13,742 nt of DNA from Bog-877 sp049518775. GTDB taxonomy: Bacteria; Chloroflexota; Dormibacteria; Aeolococcales; Bog-877. The notes below the pieces were generated by a model. It saw only the letters and a program-made list of their open reading frames with translations. It did not search any database and was not told the origin of the DNA. The position numbers and the translations under genes were made by a program. The stretch is taken from contig JBEKRL010000080.1 in the NCBI GenBank assembly GCA_049518775.1, positions 1 to 13,742 on the forward strand, written 5' to 3'. This document shows positions 5,104-11,942 of the stretch, piece by piece (positions within the stretch are counted from its first letter, which is position 1; each line of letters starts with the position of its first letter).

Positions 5104-7245
5104 ATGCGTTTGACGATCATCGGGGCGGGCGCTATCGGTGGCGTCATCGGCGCCCACCTCATCCGCAGTGGCCACGACGTGCTGCTCTGTGACATCGACT
5201 TGGCGCACGTCGAGGCCATGAAGCGGGACGGTCTCACCATCGAAGGCCCGGTGGAGAATTTCACTGTGCCCGTCCGGGCGGTCACGCCGGACCACCTGCC
5301 AGATCGGATCGAGCACGCCGCGATCGCGGTGAAGAGCCACCAGACCGCCGGAGCGGCCGAGGTACTGCGCCACCGCCTCACCTTGGATGGCTATCTGGTC
5401 AGCTTCCAGAACGGGCTCACCGCGGACACCCTCGCCGGCGTGGTCGGCTGGGATCGCTTGCTTGTGAGCTTCATCAACTTCGGGGCCGACTACATGGCCC
5501 CCGGGCGCATCATGCAGGGCAACGTCGGTACCGTGCGGGTGGGGGAGCCGCGGGGCGGCTTCATCAGCCGGCGGGTGCAGGAGCTGGCTGATGCTCTTCC
5601 CTACGCCGCCGCCACGGATAACATCCAGGGATTCCTCTGGGGTAAGGAGGCCTACGGGGCGATGCTCTACGCAGGAGCGGTGTCGGACCTGTCCATCGCC
5701 GACTCCCTGGAGAGCCCTGAGTGGCAGCCGCTGATGCTCGCCACCGCCCGGGAGGTCCTCGCCCAAAGCCCGGTCAACCCCGAGGCATTCGATGGGTTCG
5801 ACCCCCAGGACCTGCAAGGCTCGCTGGCGCGGCTGGTGACCTTCAACCGCAACAGTGGCAAGTCTCACAGCGGCATCTACCGCGATCTGATGGTCCGCAA
5901 GCGCAAGACCGAGGTCGACGATCTCCTCTGCGACTTTAGGGGTCCCCTGACCACCTACGCGGGCCAACTGATCCGCTCCATCGAGCGCGGCGAGCGGACC
6001 TGTGAAGTGGCCAACCTCGAGCTGCTGGCGACCTACGAACGCACGGAACGCCTGGGCCGAAGGCTCCACGCCGTGGTGAACATCATCCCGGCTCCCCGCC
6101 GCTCACCGAACGGGCCGTTGCACGGGATCCCCATTGCCATCAAGGACCTCATCGACGTCGAGGGGTACCCCCGCGGCAACGGAAACCCGGGGGACATGGC
6201 GGGCCCTCCCGCTCCGCACGACGCCCCGGTGGTGGCGAGCCTGCGGGCGCTCGGGGCCGACGTGTTCGCCACCACCTCGCTCCTCGAATATGCGGCTGGG
6301 GCGCTGCACCCCGACGTCCCCGAGACCCGCAACCCCTACGCTCCAGACCACACCGCCGGAGGCTCCAGTGGGGGGTCTGCGGCGCTGGTGGCGGCCGGTG
6401 TCTGTCCGGTGGCGCTGGGCACCGACACCGGCGGGTCGATCCGAATTCCTGCTGGCTACTGCGGCGCGGTAGGGCTGAAGCCATCCTTTGGCGCCATCGA
6501 TATCGGCGGGGTGCAGCCCCTGGCCCCCTCCCTCGACCACGTCGGGTTGATCGGCCGGGACGTGCAGATCACCGCCCGGGTCTTCGCGGCGATCACGCGG
6601 GGCGAGGTCCTCCCGGCGCCCGACGCCCTGAGGATCGGCGTGGTCCAGGAGCAGCTCTCCGACCCAGTCCTCGATCAGGAGATCGCCGAGGCCCTGCGCC
6701 TGAGTGTGGAGGCGCTAGCGGAGGCGGGCTGCCGGATGGTGGACATCGACGACTCGGCGCTGGCGGCGATCGACCTGACCTTTGACGATATCCTGCTCTG
6801 GGAGGTGTGGCAGGTTCATGGTGCGCGGGTGCGCCAAGATCCAGGCCACTTCGGCGCGGAGACCCTGCGGCTGCTCGAGCTGGCCTCCCGCACCAGCGAG
6901 GCGGTTTACCTCAGTGCCTGCCAGCGGCGCGATCAGCTGCTCCCAAGGGCGGACTCCTTGTACCGGCGCGCCGACGTCGTGCTCAACCCGGTGCTGCCGT
7001 TCGTGGCGCCCACCACCACGCCACCCTTAGACACCGCTGAGGGCGCCATGGAGAGCAGGTTCACCAGGGTCTTCAACGTCACCGGGGCGCCAGCGCTGGC
7101 CCTGCAGTGCGGATGGAGCCGAGCCGGCCTCCCCATCGGCCTGCAGCTCTCCGCTGCCCGTGGTGGCGATGCCCAGCTCCTGGCCGCGGCAAGCCGAGTG
7201 GAGGCGATCCTGGATGTCCCACGACGGGAGCCGCCGGTCGCATGA
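5104..7245 (+). CDS. Fusion protein: ketopantoate reductase-like (ApbA/PanE) domain + amidase-signature hydrolase
   Basis: 713 residues in one uninterrupted frame. Residues 1 to about 310 are a KPR-type NAD(P) oxidoreductase: GAGAIGG at 7-13, AVKSH (Lys77), SFQNG (Asn103), catalytic-type Lys181 in LWGKEAYG and Glu270 in KTEVDD. The two pocket Asn that follow this Lys in E. coli PanE align with Gly185 and Tyr189, so ketopantoate is doubtful. Residues about 335-705 are an amidase-signature domain with the full Ser-cisSer-Lys set: Lys347 (HGIPIAIKD), Ser421 (AGGSSGGS) and nucleophile Ser445 (DTGGSIRIP), spaced 74 and 24 as in the family. The usual helical N-terminus of the amidase is shortened at the junction. 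Start 5104 begins directly at the Rossmann strand; the Shine-Dalgarno is weak. A zinc ADH gene follows after 32 bases. Likely couples amide hydrolysis with keto/hydroxy or imine redox; substrate unknown. A frameshift artefact is unlikely since one frame covers both domains. Confidence 0.9.
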   Translation: MRLTIIGAGAIGGVIGAHLIRSGHDVLLCDIDLAHVEAMKRDGLTIEGPVENFTVPVRAVTPDHLPDRIEHAAIAVKSHQTAGAAEVLRHRLTLDGYLVSFQNGLTADTLAGVVGWDRLLVSFINFGADYMAPGRIMQGNVGTVRVGEPRGGFISRRVQELADALPYAAATDNIQGFLWGKEAYGAMLYAGAVSDLSIADSLESPEWQPLMLATAREVLAQSPVNPEAFDGFDPQDLQGSLARLVTFNRNSGKSHSGIYRDLMVRKRKTEVDDLLCDFRGPLTTYAGQLIRSIERGERTCEVANLELLATYERTERLGRRLHAVVNIIPAPRRSPNGPLHGIPIAIKDLIDVEGYPRGNGNPGDMAGPPAPHDAPVVASLRALGADVFATTSLLEYAAGALHPDVPETRNPYAPDHTAGGSSGGSAALVAAGVCPVALGTDTGGSIRIPAGYCGAVGLKPSFGAIDIGGVQPLAPSLDHVGLIGRDVQITARVFAAITRGEVLPAPDALRIGVVQEQLSDPVLDQEIAEALRLSVEALAEAGCRMVDIDDSALAAIDLTFDDILLWEVWQVHGARVRQDPGHFGAETLRLLELASRTSEAVYLSACQRRDQLLPRADSLYRRADVVLNPVLPFVAPTTTPPLDTAEGAMESRFTRVFNVTGAPALALQCGWSRAGLPIGLQLSAARGGDAQLLAAASRVEAILDVPRREPPVA

Positions 7246-7277
7246 AGGGATGTCACCGGCGGGGGAGGCGGGGCTGA

Positions 7278-8303
7278 ATGCGGGCGGCGATCTATCAGGC
7301 AGCTGGCCAGGTGGTGGTGGCCGACGTCCCCGACGCCGCGCTCACAACCACCACCGACGCTGTGGTCCGAGTTCTCCGGTCCTGCGTGTGCGGCTCAGAC
7401 CTGTGGGCCTATCGAGGCATCATCACCCGCCCGCCAGGATCCCGGCTCGGCCACGAGTTCATCGGGATCGTGGAGGCCGTCGGCGAGGAGGTGGTCACGC
7501 TCTCCGTGGGTGACCTCGTCGTGGCGCCGTTCCAGTGGTCGGACAACACCTGCCCCGCTTGCCTTGATGGCCTGCAGACCGCCTGCGTGAACGGGGGGAC
7601 CTTCGGGGCAGCGGGAACCGACGGGGGACAGGGGGAAGCGGTCCGGGTACCCCAGGCGGACGGCACCCTGGTGGCGGTGCCAGGTGGTCTGGCGGCGGTT
7701 GGCGAGCAGTTGTTGCCCGGACTCCTCGGTCTCACCGACGTGGTCGCCACCGGCCTCCATGGAGCGGTGCTGGCCGGGACCGACGTGGGGGCAACGGTGG
7801 CGGTGGTGGGCGACGGAGCCGTCGGTCTGTGTGCGGTGCTCGGCGCCCGTCAGATCCTCGGCGCCGAACGGGTGATTCTCATGAGCCGACATCCCGACCG
7901 GCAGCTGGTGGGCAGGGCCTTCGGCGCCACCGACGTCGTCACCCTACGAGGGGAGGATGGCATCGCCGCCGTGCGCGAGCTCACCGGCGGACTCGGTGTC
8001 CGGCACGTGGTGGAGGCCGTGGGAACGGCTGTGGGAATGGCAAGGGATGGAGGCTCGATCGGCGCCGTTGGGGTTCCCCACACCACGCCGCAACTGCCAC
8101 TCCTCGATCCCTTCTTCCACCAGCTACACATCAGCCTGGGGATAGCCCCAGTGCGCCACTATCTGTCCGACCTGATCGGCCGGGTCAGCGCCGGGACGCT
8201 CGACCCCAGTCCGCTGTTCGACCTGACCCTGCCTCTGGAGAGCGTCGCCCAAGGCTACGCCGCCATGTCAGCCCGGACGTCGATCAAGGCCATGCTGGCA
8301 TGA
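7278..8303 (+). CDS. Zinc-dependent alcohol dehydrogenase (MDR superfamily)
   Basis: A 341-residue cytosolic dehydrogenase oxidising an alcohol, or reducing the carbonyl, with NAD(P). The GroES-like catalytic domain shows Cys38 (CVCGSD) and GHE (His59, Glu60) for catalytic zinc. The structural-zinc loop has Cys92, Cys95 and Cys103, with Asp89 where the first of four cysteines normally stands, a known subfamily variant. The Rossmann domain shows VVGDGAVGL (176-184); Ser203-Arg204 after the second strand suggest NADP(H). The segment EAVGTAVGMARDGGSIGAVG (246-265) is about six residues shorter than in related proteins between the GT and the GG. The ATG start follows a strong GGGGAGGCGGGG purine tract. 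It lies 32 bases after the fusion gene, so co-transcription is likely. Substrate unknown. Confidence 0.93.
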   Translation: MRAAIYQAAGQVVVADVPDAALTTTTDAVVRVLRSCVCGSDLWAYRGIITRPPGSRLGHEFIGIVEAVGEEVVTLSVGDLVVAPFQWSDNTCPACLDGLQTACVNGGTFGAAGTDGGQGEAVRVPQADGTLVAVPGGLAAVGEQLLPGLLGLTDVVATGLHGAVLAGTDVGATVAVVGDGAVGLCAVLGARQILGAERVILMSRHPDRQLVGRAFGATDVVTLRGEDGIAAVRELTGGLGVRHVVEAVGTAVGMARDGGSIGAVGVPHTTPQLPLLDPFFHQLHISLGIAPVRHYLSDLIGRVSAGTLDPSPLFDLTLPLESVAQGYAAMSARTSIKAMLA

Positions 8304-8397
8304 ACCCACGATTGGGTGACCTCACTCTCGCGCCCCAGCTGCCCGCTGGCGGCCGAGACCGCCCGGCTCCATGCGGGCCACTCGTGAGGTTGACGCG
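8304..8397 (+). promoter_or_regulatory. Short intercistronic spacer with possible Shine-Dalgarno pairing
   Basis: A weak hairpin ACCCA-CGAT-TGGGT (8304-8317) directly follows the ADH stop. ACCTCAC (8319-8325) is complementary to GTGAGGT (8384-8390), which contains the GAGG Shine-Dalgarno of the next gene. Such pairing could hold back translation, but a seven-base match over this distance can occur by chance. Confidence 0.25.
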
Positions 8398-9612
8398 ATG
8401 AAGAAGACCAGGTACCGCGGATACCGCTCCTACGACTACTTGGTGCCCGGTGTGGACTACCGGGTCTTCGATCTCGCCGCCCAGATTGACCGGGTACCGT
8501 CCCAGCCGGTCCCGACATCCGAAGCGCAGGAGGCTCGGGTCCAGCAGCTGCTCGAGCAAGGGCCGGTGATCTCCTTCCACGACCATCCCACAGTGATCCC
8601 CGCTGACGCCGAGCAGCTCTTCGAGTACCGCCGGCACGGCCGCGACGTCACCGGCTACCTGGGCCTGAGCCGGTCCGGGCTGGACGCCATCTTCGACAAC
8701 CTCGCCGACGGCGAGGGACAGATCAACTCGCTGATGGGTTGGAAGTGGGACGACACGCTGGCCGACCTGGGAATGCGGCTCTGCGACATCGCTCATCAGG
8801 ACTTTCTCCGGATTGTCCACCGGCGCGCCGACATCGCGGCTGCCCGAGAGAATGGGCAACTGGGCGTGATCCTGGCAATCGAGTCGGCCACCCCCATCGA
8901 GAACGAGCTCGACCGGCTGGACATCCTCTACGGCTTCGGGATCCGCGCCGTCGGGGTGACCTACAGCGAGGCCAACTCCCTCGGCGGCGGCCTGGCGGAG
9001 GCTAGCGACGGCGGGCTGTCCGCGTTCGGCCGCCGGGCGGTGAGAAGAATGAACCAGCTGGGGATCCTCGTCGACTGCTCCCACGCCGGTGACCGCACCA
9101 CGCTCGAGGTCATCGAGGCCAGCACCGCCCCAATCTCGATCTCCCACGCCGGAGCGCGCGCGCTCTGGCCGACGGCACGGATGAAGCCGGATGAGGTGAT
9201 CCGCGACTGTGCCGGAAGGGGGGGAATCATCGGAATCGAGGCGGCTCCCCACACTACGCTGACCTCCGGTCAGCGGCGCCACACCATCGACAGCTACATG
9301 GCCCACTTCGAGTACTGCTGCGAACTGGTGGGCATCGACCACGTGGCCTTCGGACCGGACACCCTCTTCGGAGATCACGTTGGCCTGCACCGGGTGGTGG
9401 ACGAACGCTTCGGGTCCGGGCTGTCTCTTCCCAACCCGCCCCTGCAATTCGAGCGGGTGGAGTGGGTCGACGGGTTGGAGAGCCCCGCCGAGTCCTTTCC
9501 CAACATCGTGCGCTGGCTGGTCACCCACGGATACCCGGACGCCGACATCCTGAAGGTCCTGGGCGGCAACATCCTGCGACTGCTAGGCGAAGCCTGGGAG
9601 CCGAGACCGTGA
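8398..9612 (+). CDS. Membrane dipeptidase-like metallohydrolase (peptidase family M19)
   Basis: A 404-residue TIM-barrel zinc hydrolase related to renal dipeptidase. The family cleaves dipeptides, often with a D-residue at the C-terminal side, and some members have other amide or lactone substrates. Metal-site residues by family position: His61 and His63 (SFHDHP), bridging Glu162 (LAIESA), His229 (VDCSHAG), His250 (ISISHAG) and Asp321 (HVAFGPD). The canonical N-terminal motif is HxD; here it is His-Asp-His, so the second ligand is His. About 50 residues precede the first strand. No signal peptide or membrane segment is seen, so despite the family name it is probably cytosolic. Start 8398 has GAGG eight bases upstream; ATG 8371 lacks one. 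It lies between dehydrogenase genes on the same strand. Substrate unknown. Confidence 0.9.
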   Translation: MKKTRYRGYRSYDYLVPGVDYRVFDLAAQIDRVPSQPVPTSEAQEARVQQLLEQGPVISFHDHPTVIPADAEQLFEYRRHGRDVTGYLGLSRSGLDAIFDNLADGEGQINSLMGWKWDDTLADLGMRLCDIAHQDFLRIVHRRADIAAARENGQLGVILAIESATPIENELDRLDILYGFGIRAVGVTYSEANSLGGGLAEASDGGLSAFGRRAVRRMNQLGILVDCSHAGDRTTLEVIEASTAPISISHAGARALWPTARMKPDEVIRDCAGRGGIIGIEAAPHTTLTSGQRRHTIDSYMAHFEYCCELVGIDHVAFGPDTLFGDHVGLHRVVDERFGSGLSLPNPPLQFERVEWVDGLESPAESFPNIVRWLVTHGYPDADILKVLGGNILRLLGEAWEPRP

Positions 9613-9637
9613 CCGGGGCAGGACCCCCGAGCAATCA

Positions 9638-9653
9638 CCCGGGAGTGCCCGGG
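9638..9653 (+). promoter_or_regulatory. Intercistronic hairpin CCCGGG-AGTG-CCCGGG
   Basis: Six-base stem with a four-base loop in the 70-base gap between the M19 and SDR genes, 18 bases before the SDR Shine-Dalgarno. A GCGGCCGC palindrome (9655-9662) follows. It could stabilise or process the polycistronic mRNA. No U-run is present. Confidence 0.35.
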
Positions 9654-9682
9654 CGCGGCCGCCAGCTGAGGGAGGTGCGACC

Positions 9683-10420
9683 TTGATTCCAGCGACGCTT
9701 AGCCCCCGATCTCAACCCGCCGGGAGACGGCCCGACCATCCCGTGGCCGTGGTCACCGGGACCGCCCACGGGATCGGTGCAGCCATCGCAGCCGCGCTCG
9801 AGGCTGATGGCGCGACGGTGTACGGCGTTGACAAGGACAGCGTTGACCTCACCGACCCGGAAGCGGTCAAGGCCTTCTTGGCCGGGGTCGGCCAGGTGGA
9901 CATCCTGGTCAACAACGCCGGAGGCGTTTGCGGCCAGACCTACCAGCCCATCGAAGAGGTCTCCGACGCAGACTGGAAGGCGATCGTGGACGCCAACCTG
10001 ACCAGCACCTTCCACTGCAGTCGCGCGGTGGTCCCCGGAATGAAGGGGCGGGGTTGGGGGCGGATCGTCAACATCTCGTCGGGTGCTGGCCGCAGTGTCA
10101 GCCTGACGGGAATTCAGGCCTACGCCAGTTCCAAGGCGGGTCAGATCGGGCTCACCCGGCAGTTGGCCCACGAACTGGGACAGTTCGGCATTACGGTCAA
10201 CTGCATCGCTCCCGGCTTTGTGCTCTCCAATCCGACCACCATCCGACAGTGGGAGGGCTACGGTCCCGAGGGTCAGGCCCGGCTGGTTGAGGCCATCGCG
10301 GTCCGCCGCCTCGGGAGCCCTGCGGACATCGCCAACGGCGTGCGCTTCTTCGTCTCCGAGGCCTCCTCCTGGGTGACCGGACAAACAATCTCGATCGATG
10401 GCGGCCATGGTCTCTTTTAG
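9683..10420 (+). CDS. Short-chain dehydrogenase/reductase (classical SDR)
   Basis: A 245-residue NAD(P)-dependent oxidoreductase of the FabG-like classical SDR type. Seen: cofactor motif TGTAHGIG (25-32), NNAG (77-80), Asn105 in DANLTSTF, catalytic Ser in NISSG (132/133), Tyr147 and Lys151 in YASSK, and C-terminal SIDGGHG. Asp50 after the second strand favours NAD(H). The stretch after it (KDSVDLTDPEAV) is compact, as in several sugar- or hydroxyacid-type SDRs. The start is TTG at 9683, with GGAGGT six bases upstream; the 20 residues before the Rossmann strand are a non-conserved leader. Its end overlaps the M20 gene by 23 bases, implying co-translation and a shared pathway. Substrate unknown; probably a secondary alcohol or ketone of the pathway. 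Confidence 0.92.
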   Translation: MIPATLSPRSQPAGRRPDHPVAVVTGTAHGIGAAIAAALEADGATVYGVDKDSVDLTDPEAVKAFLAGVGQVDILVNNAGGVCGQTYQPIEEVSDADWKAIVDANLTSTFHCSRAVVPGMKGRGWGRIVNISSGAGRSVSLTGIQAYASSKAGQIGLTRQLAHELGQFGITVNCIAPGFVLSNPTTIRQWEGYGPEGQARLVEAIAVRRLGSPADIANGVRFFVSEASSWVTGQTISIDGGHGLF

Positions 10421-11765
10421 CGACTCCGACGCCGAGTACGTCAGGCAGCTGTCCGAGTTTGTGGCCATCCCCAGCGTGAGCCGCGACGCCACCCCGGAGA
10501 CGATGCGCCGAGCGGCCGCCTGGCTTGCCGATCAGGTCCGGTTTGCCCAGGGCAGGATCGTGGAGACGGAAGGCAACCCGGTCGTCCTGGGCGAGTTGGC
10601 AGGTCCCTCGGGGGCCCCGACGGTGTTGGTCTACGGCCATTACGACGTCCAGCCGACCGGCAGCCTGGCGGAGTGGGTCTCGCCGCCCTTCGAGCTGACC
10701 GTGGACGGTGAGGTCATGCGCGGCCGGGGCGCGACCGACGACAAGGGCCCGGTCTTCATCGTGCTCAAGGTGGCTCAGGCCTTCGCCGCCCAGGAGGGGG
10801 CCGCCCCGGTGCACGTCAAGTTCGTCTTCGAGGGTGAGGAGGAGATCGGCAGCCCCAACTTCGCCAACTTTGTCAGAGGGCGCTCCAAGGAGCTGTCCGC
10901 CGAACTGGTCATCTCGGCCGACGGCGCGATGTGGCGGCCCAACGAGCCCTCGTTGTCGGTGGGTTCCAAAGGCCTGGTGGGCCTGGATATCGAGGTGACG
11001 GGGGCGGACGGGGACCTCCACTCCGGGCGCTACGGGGGCACCGTCGCCAACCCGCTCCACGCGCTGGTTCAAGTCCTGGCCAGCCTGCACACCATCGACG
11101 GCGCTGTTGCCGTGCCCGGCTTCTACGATGGGATTCCGGAGCTGGGCCCATCTCGTCGGGAGGAAATCTCCCGCGTGGCGTTCGACGAAGCGGACTTCCA
11201 GTGCCGACTCGGCGTCCCCGATTTGTACGGGGAGCCCGGTTACTCCACCCTGGAGCGGCTCTGGGAGAGGCCCACGCTCGAGATCAACGGGGTGAAGGGC
11301 GGCGGCAAGTACACGGTGATCCCTCACATCGCGACCGGCCATGTCTCGTGCCGGCTGGTCCCATGCCAGGATCCAGACGCGGTCCTCCAAGCGATCGCCG
11401 ATCACGTGGCGGCCCAGCCGGTCACAGGGATCCGGGTCACCGTTCGCGCCGACCCCGGCGGAGTGCCCGCCTACACGATCTCCCCGGACCACCCGGCAGT
11501 GCGGGCCGCGACCGCGGCGCTCAATCACGTCTACCCAGACCAGCCGGTCCTGTTGGCCAAGATCGGCGGGACCTTGCCGGCCACGGTGCTCTTCGAGGAT
11601 ATCCTCGGGGCCAAGACCCTCTTCTTCTCCTTCTCGACAGCCGACGAGCGGCTCCACGCTCCCAACGAGTACATGCGCATCCGCCGTCTCCGAGAGGGGA
11701 TGCGGGCCTGGGAGCGCCTTTGGAGGTTGCTAGGCGACGGCCCTCACCGGCTGCGAGCCAGCTGA
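10398..11765 (+). CDS. M20-family zinc dipeptidase/aminoacylase-like hydrolase
   Basis: A 455-residue di-zinc hydrolase of the ArgE/DapE/CPG2/carnosinase group, removing an amino acid from a dipeptide or N-acyl amino acid in the cytosol. All metal and catalytic residues are visible: His81 and Asp83 (YGHYDVQP), bridging Asp114 (GATDDKGP), base Glu148 and ligand Glu149 (EGEEEIGS), Asp175 (SADGAMW) and a late His in LHAPNEY. The lid/dimerisation domain lies in the middle and carries DLHSGRYGGTVANP. The closest look is to the carnosinase-like M20 dipeptidases of 450-470 residues, so it is full length. Two starts, 10398 and 10407, both lie inside the SDR gene; neither has a strong Shine-Dalgarno, so translation is likely coupled to the SDR. 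With M19 and DUF885 proteins it forms a set of three unrelated peptidase families. Confidence 0.93.
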   Translation: MAAMVSFSDSDAEYVRQLSEFVAIPSVSRDATPETMRRAAAWLADQVRFAQGRIVETEGNPVVLGELAGPSGAPTVLVYGHYDVQPTGSLAEWVSPPFELTVDGEVMRGRGATDDKGPVFIVLKVAQAFAAQEGAAPVHVKFVFEGEEEIGSPNFANFVRGRSKELSAELVISADGAMWRPNEPSLSVGSKGLVGLDIEVTGADGDLHSGRYGGTVANPLHALVQVLASLHTIDGAVAVPGFYDGIPELGPSRREEISRVAFDEADFQCRLGVPDLYGEPGYSTLERLWERPTLEINGVKGGGKYTVIPHIATGHVSCRLVPCQDPDAVLQAIADHVAAQPVTGIRVTVRADPGGVPAYTISPDHPAVRAATAALNHVYPDQPVLLAKIGGTLPATVLFEDILGAKTLFFSFSTADERLHAPNEYMRIRRLREGMRAWERLWRLLGDGPHRLRAS

Positions 11766-11821
11766 GGCCGCTGTGAACGCCAGGCACCAGCAGAAACGCC
11801 CGCACCGGCAGCGGGGCAGAG

Positions 11822-11855
11822 GATCCACCCACTCACCGGGCTTGGGCAGTGGATC
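11822..11855 (+). repeat. Inverted repeat after the M20 gene
   Basis: Arms GATCCAC (11822-11828) and GTGGATC (11849-11855) pair perfectly around a 20-base loop, in the 177-base gap between the M20 and DUF885 genes. It could end the upstream transcript or serve as an operator. No U-run follows. Confidence 0.35.
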
Positions 11856-11875
11856 AGAGGAGATGGTGAGCGCCG

Positions 11876-11898
11876 GGCCCCGCCGCCAGGTTGGGGCC
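11876..11898 (+). terminator. GC-rich hairpin, candidate terminator upstream of the DUF885 gene
   Basis: Arms GGCCCC (11876-11881) and GGGGCC (11893-11898) with an 11-base loop, followed by GTCTTA. With the repeat at 11822-11855 it makes this the most structured gap of the right-hand row, so the DUF885 gene may have its own transcription start. Evidence is structural only. Confidence 0.35.
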
Positions 11899-11942
11899 GT
11901 CTTAGGCCATCAGATTCCGCGGAGTGTTGCCGAGGAGCGGCT

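Noticed and set aside
4186..6069. A 627-residue open frame on the minus strand across the end of the binding-protein gene and the start of the fusion gene
   Set aside because: It runs antisense to two genes with clear motifs, has low-complexity Gly/Val/Asp/Arg content and no recognisable domain. It is a GC-rich shadow frame.
8284..9528. A 414-residue minus-strand frame antisense to the M19 gene
   Set aside because: The plus strand carries all M19 metal motifs; the antisense frame has no domain and no Shine-Dalgarno.
9655..9662. GCGGCCGC palindrome as a functional site
   Set aside because: An eight-base GC palindrome is expected by chance in DNA of this composition.
10197..11657. A 486-residue minus-strand frame antisense to the SDR and M20 genes
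   Set aside because: It is antisense to complete M20 and SDR motifs, and its ending is arginine-rich as in chance GC-rich frames.
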